Source of the DNA: an uncultured Sutterella sp.
GTDB lineage: Bacteria; Pseudomonadota; Gammaproteobacteria; Burkholderiales; Burkholderiaceae_F
Assembly: GCA_905201055.1 (NCBI GenBank)
Contig: CAJKMT010000008.1
Location: 1 to 43,149 of the forward strand
DNA length: 43,149 nt
Direction of reading: 5' to 3'
The number at the start of each line of letters is the position of its first letter. Within the stretch, counting starts at the first letter, position 1. Shown here in pieces: positions 1 to 8,629 of the stretch. The position numbers and the translations under genes are program-made. The notes below the pieces were generated by a model, which searched no databases, was not told where the DNA came from, and worked only from the letters and a program-made list of their open reading frames with translations.

Positions 1-46
1 CAACAGATTTACAGTCTGCCCCCTTTAGCCACTCGGGCACCCCTCC
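1..46 (-). tRNA. tRNA-Tyr (GTA), 5' part, cut by window edge
   Basis: Read on the minus strand from position 46, the sequence begins GGAGGGGTG followed by CCCGAGTGGC, which is the acceptor strand and D-arm layout of a bacterial tRNA-Tyr. It continues into an anticodon stem-loop with CTGTAAATC, giving anticodon GTA. The variable arm, T arm and 3' end lie beyond the left edge. In Betaproteobacteria tRNA-Tyr commonly heads a tRNA-Tyr/Gly/Thr-tuf cluster. That cluster would lie outside this window, so the link is inference. Confidence 0.9.
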
Positions 47-53
47 GTAGCGA

Positions 54-89
54 GAGTGGCATTATGTAGGGTTTTAAATTAAATGTCAA
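54..89 (-). promoter_or_regulatory. sigma-70 promoter of tRNA-Tyr
   Basis: On the minus strand a perfect -35 TTGACA (84-89) is followed by a 17-nt spacer and the -10 CATAAT (61-66, five of six consensus bases). The predicted start is near position 54, about 8 nt before the tRNA 5' end. The stretch after the -10 is GC-rich (GCCACTCTCGC), resembling the discriminators of stringently controlled stable-RNA promoters. The control is inference; the hexamers are seen directly. Confidence 0.85.
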
Positions 90-117
90 GCACTTTTATA
101 AAAAAACTTTTATTTTC

Positions 118-444
118 TTAAAACTGAGTAACGATCAAAGCCAGAAGACCCCCCAACATCATGTAGGTTGACAGGTCCGACAACTGTCTTAATAGCGGTT
201 TTTCGTTTTCAAGCTCATCTTCAATTTTTAACATCCTATCTCTGAACTCTTCAAAGCTCCCGTTGAAGTTATTCCAATCAAACATCTCTTTCGGCGTTCT
301 GAAATAAGCCACTATCATTTTCAACGATGCGCCGAACAAAATAAACGCAGCACCTACCGATCCTTCCTCAAACAGAGCCAACCCAATACCTGCCATCGGT
401 GCTGACAGAGCAATCAATAACATTTCAAAAGTTGATTTTTTCAT
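118..444 (-). CDS. small two-helix membrane protein, function unknown
   Basis: 108 residues. I do not recognise a family. The N-terminal half (about residues 8-48) is hydrophobic and glycine/alanine-rich, compatible with one or two membrane helices. The middle (about 50-88) is charged with many Glu/Asp/Lys and looks helical. The C-terminus (about 90-108) is a second hydrophobic segment ending in VTQF. It is transcribed divergently from the cardiolipin synthase gene, with only 29 bp between them, and its stop lies just upstream of the tRNA-Tyr promoter on the same strand. The intact frame and helical pattern support a real gene. The role is unknown. Confidence 0.6.
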   Translation of the reverse strand: MKKSTFEMLLIALSAPMAGIGLALFEEGSVGAAFILFGASLKMIVAYFRTPKEMFDWNNFNGSFEEFRDRMLKIEDELENEKPLLRQLSDLSTYMMLGGLLALIVTQF

Positions 445-473
445 AGATTTTTCCCACTTCTACGCGCTACACT

Positions 474-1958
474 GTGGCAGACCTGGATGTTGTTATGTTC
501 ATTTCATTTTCCGAGCCTTCCACAATTGTCGGTCTTTGTGCAGTTATTCTGCAAATCACATTGACCGTCGGCGTTATTCTTCGCGTCATGCTTACCCGTC
601 ACCCTCCGGGAAGCTCCTTTGCATGGATTTTACTGACTGCCATCCTCCCCTACGCCGGATTTATTCTCTACCTGCTTTTCGGTGAAAGAACGTTAGGTCG
701 ATGGCATGCTAGAAAACTGCGCAAAGAGATGCGAAAACGCCGTCAAATCTTTCGGCACATCATGCATACGGAAGCCATGGCTCCGGAAGACTACCGCGAC
801 ATATCCAAGCTGGCTACACGACTTGGCAAATTTCCTCTCACCAAGCGCTCTTCTCTGCGGCTTCTTGATGATTCCGACGAAACATTAACCCTACTCATTC
901 GCGACATCAATAACGCCAAAGAACTCATTGCCATGGAGTTTTATATTTGGGATGTCGGCGGAAAAGCTGATGATGTTTCCGCCGCCCTTATTCGTGCCGC
1001 AAGACGCGGTGTGCAATGCTATATCTTGGTCGATGCAATCGGCTCGTCCCGTTTTTTGTCAAGTGAATGGGCCCGAATGTTTCGCTATGAGGGCATTCAC
1101 CTTGAAAGCGCATTGCCCGTCTCCATTTTCAGTGCGCTCCTATCTCGAGCTGACATTCGACTGCATCGAAAAATCGCTGTGATTGATTATCGAGTTGCCT
1201 ACAGCGGCAGCCTCAACATGGTCGACCCTCACTACTTCAAGAAAAATTCCAATGTCGGCCAATGGGTTGACGCCATGGTAAGAGCAAAGGGCGAAATTGT
1301 TGCAAGCCTCTACCACCTGATCCACTTTGACTGGAAGGTACTGACAGAATCCGACTTTCCGTTCCCAGAATTTAAAGATCATGCTATTGAAAATTTTGAC
1401 GTTCCCGATCAGGCAACCGTCATGATTGTTCCCTCGGGACCGGGAACAACAAACGATGCCAATCAACGTCTGATTCTGGAATCAATTCATCGTGCCAAGC
1501 AAAATATTGAAATTGTCACTCCCTATTTCATTCCCGGAGAGGCCCTTGCACTGGCTCTGCAAAATGCCGCCATCAAGGGAGTGCGAGTGACGTTGATTTT
1601 GTCCGAAAAGAGCGACGCCCCAATGGTCAATTATGCTTCACGCCGCTACTTTGATGATTTGCTCAAATCGGGCGTTCGAATTCTGTTCTACAAAAAAGGC
1701 ATGCTTCACACTAAAAGCATCACAGTGGACGGTGAGCTCTCCCTTTTCGGCACCGTCAATATGGATATGCGCAGCATGCACCTGAATTACGAATTAATGC
1801 TGTTGGTGTTTGACAGAGAATTCAGTCACAAGGTCTCAGCACTGAATTCAACTTATGCTGAATTTTGCTCAGAAATCAATCTCTATCTTTGGTACAAACG
1901 CTCGGTCTGGGAGCGCATGAAAGAAGGGGCGAGTTACTTGCTCTCACCCCTGCTCTAA
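474..1958 (+). CDS. cls: cardiolipin synthase (phospholipase D superfamily)
   Basis: Makes cardiolipin from phosphatidylglycerol-type lipids at the inner membrane. The 494-residue length matches ClsA-type enzymes. Two N-terminal hydrophobic helices (about residues 16-70) are followed by two phospholipase D domains. The first HKD motif is H231-x-K233 with D238, followed by GSLN. The second is H412-x-K414 with D419, followed by GTVNMD. All catalytic residues are present. The longest frame begins with GTG at 474, and an in-frame ATG at 495 is an equally plausible start; neither has a strong ribosome binding site. The gene converges on a minus-strand membrane protein gene, with 11 bp between the stops. 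Confidence 0.93.
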   Translation: MADLDVVMFISFSEPSTIVGLCAVILQITLTVGVILRVMLTRHPPGSSFAWILLTAILPYAGFILYLLFGERTLGRWHARKLRKEMRKRRQIFRHIMHTEAMAPEDYRDISKLATRLGKFPLTKRSSLRLLDDSDETLTLLIRDINNAKELIAMEFYIWDVGGKADDVSAALIRAARRGVQCYILVDAIGSSRFLSSEWARMFRYEGIHLESALPVSIFSALLSRADIRLHRKIAVIDYRVAYSGSLNMVDPHYFKKNSNVGQWVDAMVRAKGEIVASLYHLIHFDWKVLTESDFPFPEFKDHAIENFDVPDQATVMIVPSGPGTTNDANQRLILESIHRAKQNIEIVTPYFIPGEALALALQNAAIKGVRVTLILSEKSDAPMVNYASRRYFDDLLKSGVRILFYKKGMLHTKSITVDGELSLFGTVNMDMRSMHLNYELMLLVFDREFSHKVSALNSTYAEFCSEINLYLWYKRSVWERMKEGASYLLSPLL

Positions 1959-1969
1959 AAACAACGAAT

Positions 1970-2368
1970 TTAAGAATCTTCTCTTTTTCGCTCTTCGACG
2001 ATCACCGCATCCTCAACGGACTGGCGCTGCGAGCGAAATCTCATGTGGCGCGCCCGCATCCCTTCTGCCTGCCCCTGGTGTCGTGAGGGCTCACTGTCAG
2101 GACGAGCTTCGGGATTGATACGAACGCCCTGCTGCCTTTGATAAAGATTATCCAATGGATTGCCGTTAATCCAGCGATAAATCAATCCGCCGATCACCAA
2201 AACCGCAATCAGTCCCAGAATTATCAAAGTGATAGCCCCGATAACCGGCAAAAGCAATACGCCTAACCCAATAACAGCGGCCAGCACACCGATGCTGATA
2301 AGAAAACGCAGTAACGGATTCTGCGGTTGCGGATTACGGGAACCGCCCCGATAGATATAGATGGGCAT
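1970..2368 (-). CDS. hypothetical membrane protein with charged C-terminal tail
   Basis: 132 residues. The start MPIYIYRGG is followed by a polar linker and two closely spaced hydrophobic helices (about residues 21-66) rich in Val, Leu, Ile and Gly. A basic/acidic C-terminal tail (about 75-132) is rich in Arg, Glu and Gln. No signal peptide or catalytic motif is visible, and I do not recognise a family. The gene ends 11 bp from the cls stop, so the two transcripts probably overlap at their 3' ends. The hydrophobic core and the absence of a better frame on the other strand support it as real. Confidence 0.6.
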   Translation of the reverse strand: MPIYIYRGGSRNPQPQNPLLRFLISIGVLAAVIGLGVLLLPVIGAITLIILGLIAVLVIGGLIYRWINGNPLDNLYQRQQGVRINPEARPDSEPSRHQGQAEGMRARHMRFRSQRQSVEDAVIVEERKREDS

Positions 2369-2648
2369 TATTTATTTGCTTCCTTATTCAAGTCTGTCTG
2401 TTTCACTTCACAATTTAACGGGAAAGGAAAAACTTTGCGAATGAAAAGTGTCTATTTTTTATTGAACGTAAGACGACAGTTGGGAAAATCTTCTTATTTT
2501 TTGCCCTGATATCCGCCCTTTTCCCCTTTTTGACTCCCATTGTTTAAAACACTTAGAAACAATTTTCAAGACCTGCTTTTCATTTTTTTCAATTTTCAAG
2601 CCAAAAGGTTCGCAAAATTTCCCGTTTTTAGCGAAAATTACGCCAATC

Positions 2649-3452
2649 ATGAATACGAACACTCTATCAAACAATAACTTGCCCGACGTTCAGTCGAGTA
2701 CCGATCCCCGCAACATCGCCATCGAATACGTCGGTGTGCGAGGAGTTGAATTGCCTGTAACGGTTAAAAGCGCCGGCGGTGTGCAACCGACTGTGGCACA
2801 GATTTCCATGTTTGTCGCCCTTCCGGCCGAACACAAAGGCACGCATATGTCGCGCTTTTTGGGACTGCTCAAAGATCACGATCATCCGTTATGCAAAGAC
2901 ACTCTGATCGAATTAATGAATGACATGCTCAAGGCTCTTGAGTCACACGCCGGTCGCATTGATTTTGAATTCCCATTTTTTGTCAACAAACAAGCGCCCG
3001 TTTCTAAATTGGACAGCCTTATGAATTACCGCGTCCACTATCGGGTGGAGAGCAAAGACGGACAAACCTGGGTAACGCAAACGGTTACGGTCCCTGTCAC
3101 GAGTCTGTGCCCCTGCAGTAAAGAAATTTCCCGCTACGGCGCCCATAATCAGCGCTCTCATGTCACGATTGCTGCCAAACTTAAGGGAGATTTGTCGCTT
3201 GAGCAACAGATCCGTTACGTTGAACAAAGTGCCTCCTGCGAGTTGTGGAGTCGATTAAAACGCGTCGATGAAAAGTTTGTCACGGAAAAGGCTTACGAGA
3301 ACCCGAAATTCGTGGAAGATCTTGTCCGCGACGTCGCCGGCGTTCTCAATAACGACAGCAATGTTGAGGCTTACTGCGTGCAAGCGGAAAATTTTGAATC
3401 CATTCATAACCACTCGGCCTATGCGCAAATTTCGCGCGGCAATATGAACTGA
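2649..3452 (+). CDS. folE2: GTP cyclohydrolase I type IB
   Basis: Converts GTP to 7,8-dihydroneopterin triphosphate, the entry step of folate (and queuosine) synthesis, in the cytoplasm. The 267-residue length and the SLCPCSKEIS signature around C154 and C156 identify the FolE2 (COG1469) family, not the classical zinc-dependent FolE. Other conserved segments are GVRGVELPV near residue 30 and HNQRSHV near residue 170. FolE2 enzymes are known to accept several divalent metals and often serve organisms facing zinc limitation. It stands alone, about 280 bp from the previous gene and 84 bp before argS. No zinc-repressor site was recognised upstream, and no clear Shine-Dalgarno precedes the ATG. 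Confidence 0.93.
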   Translation: MNTNTLSNNNLPDVQSSTDPRNIAIEYVGVRGVELPVTVKSAGGVQPTVAQISMFVALPAEHKGTHMSRFLGLLKDHDHPLCKDTLIELMNDMLKALESHAGRIDFEFPFFVNKQAPVSKLDSLMNYRVHYRVESKDGQTWVTQTVTVPVTSLCPCSKEISRYGAHNQRSHVTIAAKLKGDLSLEQQIRYVEQSASCELWSRLKRVDEKFVTEKAYENPKFVEDLVRDVAGVLNNDSNVEAYCVQAENFESIHNHSAYAQISRGNMN

Positions 3453-3536
3453 CGGATTCCAAGGCCTGTGCTCATGAAGGACATGGGCAAGGTGTATTGT
3501 GTGTTGAATGATTTTGCTATTGACTGAAAAAGCATC

Positions 3537-5255
3537 ATGCTAAACGATCAAAAAAACGCGATCCTGTCGCTTTTTAACGAAGCGCTCAAATCCATGGGCG
3601 TTACCGATACCACTGTTTTGCTTGAACGTCCCAAAGTGGCCGCTCACGGCGATCTGGCCTGCAATGTTGCAATGCAGCTGGCTCGTCAACTGAAGAAAAA
3701 TCCCAGAGCAATTGCTACGGAATTAATCGAAAAAATTCAATCGCTGCCTAAAGCCGCCGAACTTATCGAATCTTTTAAAATTGCAGGTCCTGGCTTCATC
3801 AACATGCGTTTGAGCCAACAGGCGAAAACCTTTGCCGTCCGTGAAGTTCTGCGATTGGGCTCCGAATTCGGCAAAAATAATGATCATAACGGCGAGAGCA
3901 TTTTGATCGAATATGTTTCAGCCAACCCGACCGGTCCTCTGCACTTGGGCCATGCCCGTCAAGGCGCCTTAGGCGACGTTCTCTCCAACCTGATGAGAAC
4001 CCAGGGCTGGAATGTGTGCCGTGAGTTTTACTACAACGATGCCGGCGTTCAGATCCAAACATTGACGGAGTCCGTACGCTTGCGCATTAAAGAGCTTCAG
4101 GGTGAAACAATTTCTTTCCCTGAAAATGCTTATCAAGGTCTCTACATCAAAGATATCGCCCGAGATTTTCTTGATAAGAAAACAATCCGTACTCGCGACG
4201 GTCAGGAAATTACCGCTAGCGGCGATGTCGAAGACACAGCCAGCATTCGTGCCTTCTCCGTCGGTTATCTCAAAAATGAGCAGGACAGCGACCTGAACGC
4301 TTTGGGCGTTTCTTTTGATAATTTCTATCTGGAGAGCTCCCTTTACACCGACGGCTTGGTAGAACGTGCGGTTGACGCCCTGATTGCTTCGGGCCACACA
4401 TACGAACAGGACGGTGCTCTTTGGCTTCGCACGACTGACTTCAAGGAATTCGGCGATGACAAAGATCGGGTTATGCGCAAAAAAGACGGTCACTACACCT
4501 ATTTTGTTCCCGATGTTGCCTACCACTTAAGTAAATTCGAACGCGGCTTCATCAAGGCTGTGGACATTCAGGGTTCCGACCACCACGGCACCACTGCCCG
4601 CGTCAGAATCGGTGTGCAGGTTGCCGGCAAACAGCTCGGTCTTGATGTTCCCAAGGTTTTCCCCGTTTACGTGCTCCACAAGATGCTCAAGGTCATTAAA
4701 AACGGGGTAGAAGTGAAGATGAGCAAACGCTCCGGCACTTACGTCACACTGCGTGACCTTGTCAGCTGGGTCGGCCGTGATGCCGCTCGCTTCTTCCTGG
4801 TAAGCCGCAAGGCCGACAGTGAATTTGTATTTGACGTTGATCTGGCCCTGTCTCAATCGGACGAGAACCCTGTGTACTACCTGCAATATGCGCATGCCCG
4901 CATTTGCTCTGTGCTGGCTCAGGCTGCAGAAAAAGGATTTATTGTTCCCGATGCTGCCAATGCTGCCGACGCAGACCTCTCGGCATTGTCGGATAAATAT
5001 GCTCAAGCGTTGATTGCCCGCATCAGTGAGTTCCCGGAAACGCTCTCGGTTGCAGCAAAAGAATGTGCTCCGCACACCCTGTGCTTCTATCTCAAAGATT
5101 TGGCGGGTGATTTCCACGCTTTCTATAACGCCGAACGTGTGCTCGTTGACGATGAAAAAACGCGCAATGCACGCCTGCTCCTGTTGCTTGCAGCCCGTCA
5201 AGTGCTGCGCAATGGGCTGGATCTGCTCGGCGTAAGCGCTCCGGAAAAAATGTAA
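3537..5255 (+). CDS. argS: arginyl-tRNA synthetase
   Basis: Class I aminoacyl-tRNA synthetase charging tRNA-Arg. At 572 residues it has the usual family size. The N-terminal ArgS additional domain (about 1-110) is followed by the catalytic domain with the HIGH-type motif HLGH at residues 136-139, preceded by ANPTGP, and the KMSKR-type motif at about 394-398 (KMSKR). The C-terminal DALR anticodon-binding domain ends in an RVLVDDE-type region. It is the first gene of a tight cluster; the SPOR-protein ATG lies 10 bp after its stop. This argS-SPOR-dsbA arrangement is common in Burkholderiales. Confidence 0.96.
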   Translation: MLNDQKNAILSLFNEALKSMGVTDTTVLLERPKVAAHGDLACNVAMQLARQLKKNPRAIATELIEKIQSLPKAAELIESFKIAGPGFINMRLSQQAKTFAVREVLRLGSEFGKNNDHNGESILIEYVSANPTGPLHLGHARQGALGDVLSNLMRTQGWNVCREFYYNDAGVQIQTLTESVRLRIKELQGETISFPENAYQGLYIKDIARDFLDKKTIRTRDGQEITASGDVEDTASIRAFSVGYLKNEQDSDLNALGVSFDNFYLESSLYTDGLVERAVDALIASGHTYEQDGALWLRTTDFKEFGDDKDRVMRKKDGHYTYFVPDVAYHLSKFERGFIKAVDIQGSDHHGTTARVRIGVQVAGKQLGLDVPKVFPVYVLHKMLKVIKNGVEVKMSKRSGTYVTLRDLVSWVGRDAARFFLVSRKADSEFVFDVDLALSQSDENPVYYLQYAHARICSVLAQAAEKGFIVPDAANAADADLSALSDKYAQALIARISEFPETLSVAAKECAPHTLCFYLKDLAGDFHAFYNAERVLVDDEKTRNARLLLLLAARQVLRNGLDLLGVSAPEKM

Positions 5256-5264
5256 GGATAAGCT

Positions 5265-5810
5265 ATGCCAGTTACCCAGAAAAAAGGCTCTTTTTTCCTA
5301 GGCACGATGGTGGGATTTCTCATCGGGTGCGTTGCCTGCGCCGCCTTGGCTCTGTTTATTACCAATGCTCCGATTCCTTTTGTCGAAAAGGTGCAGAAAC
5401 AGTCCACGCCGGTTGATGCTGCAGCTCTCGACGGCAAAGACCCCAATGCTGCGCTGTACGACTCCGGCACGCGCGGAACACCGGCCGATGATGCGCTCTC
5501 TGCCATTAAGACCGTTCAGGCTCCCACAGCCCATGAACAAGCTGAAGAGCCTGTTAATGCGGCCGATCAAGCGACCGGAGAAAGCTACAGTATCCAGGCC
5601 GGGGCTTTCCGTAACGCTAAAGATGCCGAAAAAATCCGCACGGAATTGGCTTTTATCGCATTGGAAGCCGATGTGGTGAAATCCACCGATGCCGGCATTA
5701 CCCTTTACCGTGTTTTCCTTGGTCCTTTCGATACAGCCAGGGAAGCCAACGAACTGCAGCAGCGCCTGACATCAAACGGTTTTGATGCCATGGTGATTAA
5801 AAACAAATGA
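5265..5810 (+). CDS. SPOR-domain membrane protein
   Basis: 181 residues. A short basic N-terminus (KKGSF) is followed by one transmembrane helix (about residues 9-33), an acidic, alanine/proline-rich periplasmic linker (about 40-105), and a C-terminal SPOR domain (about 108-180) starting YSIQAGAF and ending GFDAMVIK. SPOR domains bind septal peptidoglycan stripped of stem peptides, so a role at the division site, as for FtsN-like proteins, is likely. The length and single TM match the small SPOR proteins found downstream of argS in Betaproteobacteria. The stop overlaps the start of the next gene (ATGA), suggesting translational coupling. Confidence 0.88.
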   Translation: MPVTQKKGSFFLGTMVGFLIGCVACAALALFITNAPIPFVEKVQKQSTPVDAAALDGKDPNAALYDSGTRGTPADDALSAIKTVQAPTAHEQAEEPVNAADQATGESYSIQAGAFRNAKDAEKIRTELAFIALEADVVKSTDAGITLYRVFLGPFDTAREANELQQRLTSNGFDAMVIKNK

Positions 5811-6436
5811 GAGCTTTTATTCGTGCAACGATTGTCTGTGCGCTGACATTAATGAGCGCACAGACCATTGCCGCTCAGATCGTAGACGGAAAGGATTTCC
5901 GAACGCTTAATCCTGCGGTTGAGACCACTGAAGATACGATCGAAGTCATAGACTTTTTTACCTACACTTGCGGACACTGCCTTAGGCTTGCCCCGTTACT
6001 TGATGAGTGGCAAAAAAAATTACCACAGGATGTCTCTTTCCGACGAGTTCCCGTTGCCTGGGAACCCGCCACTCAATTTCTTTCCCGAATCTTTTACACC
6101 TTTGAGGCTTTAGGTCGGCTTGAAGACCTGCATCCTGCCTTCTGGCAAGACATCATGCAGGGCAATATCACCAGTGAAGCGGATCTGCAGCAGTGGCTTC
6201 AATCTCACAAAGTCAATCTCACGGAATGGAATAAAACGTATCAGTCCTTTTCCGTGACAATGAAAACTCAGCAAGCGTTTCAATCTTGGCAAAATTACCG
6301 CCTGGATGCCACGCCCTATGTGGCTGTCGGCGGCAAGTATTTGACGGCTCCTCATCTGGCAGGATCGAGGCAAAAAACCATCGAAGTGCTCGATGAACTG
6401 ATTGAGCGGGAACGCCAGCAACGCAAAAAACACTAA
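5807..6436 (+). CDS. dsbA: DsbA-like thiol:disulfide oxidoreductase with CGHC active site
   Basis: Periplasmic thioredoxin-fold protein that introduces or reshuffles disulfide bonds in exported proteins. 209 residues. An N-terminal signal peptide (about 1-23, ending SAQTIAAQ) precedes the active site CGHC at C55-C58 in the context FTYTCGHC. The cis-proline loop ATPYVAVGG lies near residue 170, and an alpha-helical insert lies between. This layout is that of DsbA, but the redox dipeptide is Gly-His rather than the Pro-His of Escherichia coli DsbA. The start overlaps the SPOR gene stop by 4 bp, and phosphomannomutase follows after 15 bp. Placement in the argS-SPOR operon supports the DsbA assignment. 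Confidence 0.88.
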   Translation: MRAFIRATIVCALTLMSAQTIAAQIVDGKDFRTLNPAVETTEDTIEVIDFFTYTCGHCLRLAPLLDEWQKKLPQDVSFRRVPVAWEPATQFLSRIFYTFEALGRLEDLHPAFWQDIMQGNITSEADLQQWLQSHKVNLTEWNKTYQSFSVTMKTQQAFQSWQNYRLDATPYVAVGGKYLTAPHLAGSRQKTIEVLDELIERERQQRKKH

Positions 6437-6451
6437 CGTAGGCACCTCATC

Positions 6452-7831
6452 ATGCAAATTGATTCTTCTATTTTCAAAGCTTACGACATTCGCGGCATTG
6501 TCGATAAAACCTTAACGGTTGAAGCCGCCCGTGCTATCGGTCAAGCGCTCGGCGCTCTGGCCCAGGAAAAACACGTTGATACTCTTTGTGTCGGTCGTGA
6601 CGGCCGCCTGTCCGGCCCGAAACTTTCCGAAGCACTGATTAGCGGCATCACCGACATGGGCATTAATGTCAAATCAATCGGTATGACGCCTACCCCGGTG
6701 CTTTACTTTGCGACCTTTATGACTCAAACCGGCTCCGGTGTCGCCGTCACGGGCAGCCATAATCCGCCGGAATACAACGGCCTGAAAATGATGATGGCCA
6801 AAGACACGCTATTCGGCGAAGGAATTCAAGCGCTTCGCGCAAGAATTGAAGCGGGCATTACCCCGACCGCCAATAAGGGAAAAGTCGAAGAAATTGACGT
6901 TATCACTCCCTATCTGGCCAAAATCACCGCTGATGTTAAGCTTTCCCGTCCCATGAAAGTCGCCATTGACTGCGGCAACGGTGTGACCGGTCCCGTGGCA
7001 ATGGAGCTCTTTAAACGTCTGGGCTGCGAGGTAACACCGTTATTTACTGAAATTGACGGTCACTTCCCCAATCATCATCCCGATCCTTCCAAACCCGCCA
7101 ATTTGGCTCAATTGATCGAGACAGTCAAAACAACGGATGTGGAGGTTGGGTTGGCCTTTGACGGCGACGGTGACAGACTCGGTGTCGTCACGAAATCGGG
7201 GCAAATTATTTTCCCGGATCGCCAGATGATGCTTTTTGCTGCGGATATTCTCGAGCATATCCCTCATGCCCCCATCATCTATGATGTCAAGTGCACCCGA
7301 CGCCTTGTTCCGTGGATCAAAGAGCGCGGCGGCATTCCCACTATCTGTCGTACGGGACACTCCCTGGTTAAGGCGAAGTTAAAAGAAACTCAGGCGCCTT
7401 TTGCCGGTGAAATGAGCGGTCACTTGTTCTTTAACGATAAGCGCTGGCCGGGCTTTGACGACGGTCTGTACGCCGGAGCGCGAATGCTCGAGATTTTGTC
7501 TCGCTCAGATAACCCCTCGGCGGTTTTGGAAGCGCTGCCGACAGCAGTCAATACGCCTGAACTTCACATTGAAATGCCCGAAGGGGAAAATAAACGCTTC
7601 GTTGAAAAGCTTCAGAAAGAACTGCGTTTTGATGACGCCAGTGATGTCATTACCATTGACGGCATCCGAGTGGAATGGGAAGACGGCTTTGCGCTTGCTC
7701 GCTCCTCAAACACCACGCCGGTAGTTGTTTTACGCTTGGAAGGCGATACGGAAGAAGCGCTCGAACGCATTAAAAAGCGTTTCGGTGAAGCCATTAAATC
7801 CGTTGATCCCAACGTTGTTTTACCCTTTTAA
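6452..7831 (+). CDS. phosphomannomutase/phosphoglucomutase (AlgC/ManB family)
   Basis: Interconverts hexose 1- and 6-phosphates via an enzyme phosphoserine, feeding lipopolysaccharide, exopolysaccharide and nucleotide-sugar synthesis. 459 residues. The N-terminus FKAYDIRGI is typical. The catalytic phosphoserine is S102 in TGSHNPPEYNG, and the magnesium loop DGDGDR has D237, D239 and D241. The sugar-binding loop GEMSGH is near residue 325, and the phosphate-binding RSSNTTP loop is near the C-terminus. It lies 15 bp after the dsbA-like gene and 12 bp before an SDR gene, so it is probably co-transcribed. Whether it prefers mannose or glucose cannot be told from sequence. Confidence 0.93.
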   Translation: MQIDSSIFKAYDIRGIVDKTLTVEAARAIGQALGALAQEKHVDTLCVGRDGRLSGPKLSEALISGITDMGINVKSIGMTPTPVLYFATFMTQTGSGVAVTGSHNPPEYNGLKMMMAKDTLFGEGIQALRARIEAGITPTANKGKVEEIDVITPYLAKITADVKLSRPMKVAIDCGNGVTGPVAMELFKRLGCEVTPLFTEIDGHFPNHHPDPSKPANLAQLIETVKTTDVEVGLAFDGDGDRLGVVTKSGQIIFPDRQMMLFAADILEHIPHAPIIYDVKCTRRLVPWIKERGGIPTICRTGHSLVKAKLKETQAPFAGEMSGHLFFNDKRWPGFDDGLYAGARMLEILSRSDNPSAVLEALPTAVNTPELHIEMPEGENKRFVEKLQKELRFDDASDVITIDGIRVEWEDGFALARSSNTTPVVVLRLEGDTEEALERIKKRFGEAIKSVDPNVVLPF

Positions 7832-7843
7832 TAAGGCGCGATC

Positions 7844-8626
7844 ATGTCAATGAATGTCTTTATTACAGGCGCTTCGAGCGGCATCGGTGCCGCCTTGGCT
7901 CGTGAGTTTGCTTCACGCGGAGCAACACTGGGTTTGATGGCCAGACGCCAGGAAGCACTCGACGATCTGATCAAAACGTTGCCCAACAGTGATCGCCACC
8001 ACAGCTACGCCTGTGACGTCACCGATCGTCTGAAACTCATTGAATTAGCCAGACAGTTTGATGCAACTGTCGGCGGGGCTGACATTGTTATCGCCAACGC
8101 CGGTATCAGCGTCGGCGTCAAAACACAGTATTTCGAAGACTTGGAAGTCATGGAAAAAGTCTATGCGACCAATGTCTTCGGGATGGCCAGTACCTTCCAT
8201 GCATTCATTGAGCCCATGATGCAAAGAAAACACGGCACCCTGGTGGGTATCGGCAGCGTCGGCGGCATTCGCGGAATGCCGGGTACCGAAGCCTATTGTT
8301 CGAGCAAATCCGCAGTCATTACATACTGTGAAAGTCTGCGTGTTGAAATGAAAAAATACGGCATTCAGGTCACGACGATCAGCCCCGGATTTGTGAAAAC
8401 TCCGCTTACCGATGTCAATCCTTATCCGATGCCCTTCATCCTCACACCGGATGAATTTGCGCATCGCGCTGTCAATGCGATTTTGGCAGGCAGAAGTTAT
8501 GCTACGATTCCTTGGCAAATGGGCGTGGTGGCAAAGCTTTTGCGTATCATCCCCAATCCGATTTTTGACAAGATTTTCGGCAACCGCAAACAAAAACCGC
8601 GAAATTCTGAAATTCACCGCGCATAA
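7844..8626 (+). CDS. short-chain dehydrogenase/reductase
   Basis: NAD(P)-dependent oxidoreductase of unknown substrate. 260 residues of classical SDR type. The glycine-rich cofactor motif TGASSGIG is at residues 8-15, the NAG motif (ANAGIS) near 86, the catalytic serine in GIGSVGG near 139, and the YxxxK pair is Y151-K155. The R-rich segment after beta-2 (LMARRQ) suggests a preference for NADP(H). It is the last gene of the argS operon and is followed by a strong terminator. An SDR at this position is common in Burkholderiales argS clusters, but its physiological substrate is not established. Confidence 0.88.
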   Translation: MSMNVFITGASSGIGAALAREFASRGATLGLMARRQEALDDLIKTLPNSDRHHSYACDVTDRLKLIELARQFDATVGGADIVIANAGISVGVKTQYFEDLEVMEKVYATNVFGMASTFHAFIEPMMQRKHGTLVGIGSVGGIRGMPGTEAYCSSKSAVITYCESLRVEMKKYGIQVTTISPGFVKTPLTDVNPYPMPFILTPDEFAHRAVNAILAGRSYATIPWQMGVVAKLLRIIPNPIFDKIFGNRKQKPRNSEIHRA

Positions 8627-8629
8627 CAT

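Noticed and set aside
3465..3492. Hairpin between folE2 and argS (TGCTCATG/CATGGGCA with an outer 3-bp extension)
   Set aside because: No T-run follows on either strand, so it is not a convincing terminator; kept as an unexplained weak structure.
3969..5201. Long antisense open frames inside argS (185 and 224 codons, minus strand)
   Set aside because: They lie opposite a fully conserved argS with all motifs, lack ribosome binding sites, and have the His/Arg/Gln-rich, low-similarity composition of shadow frames.
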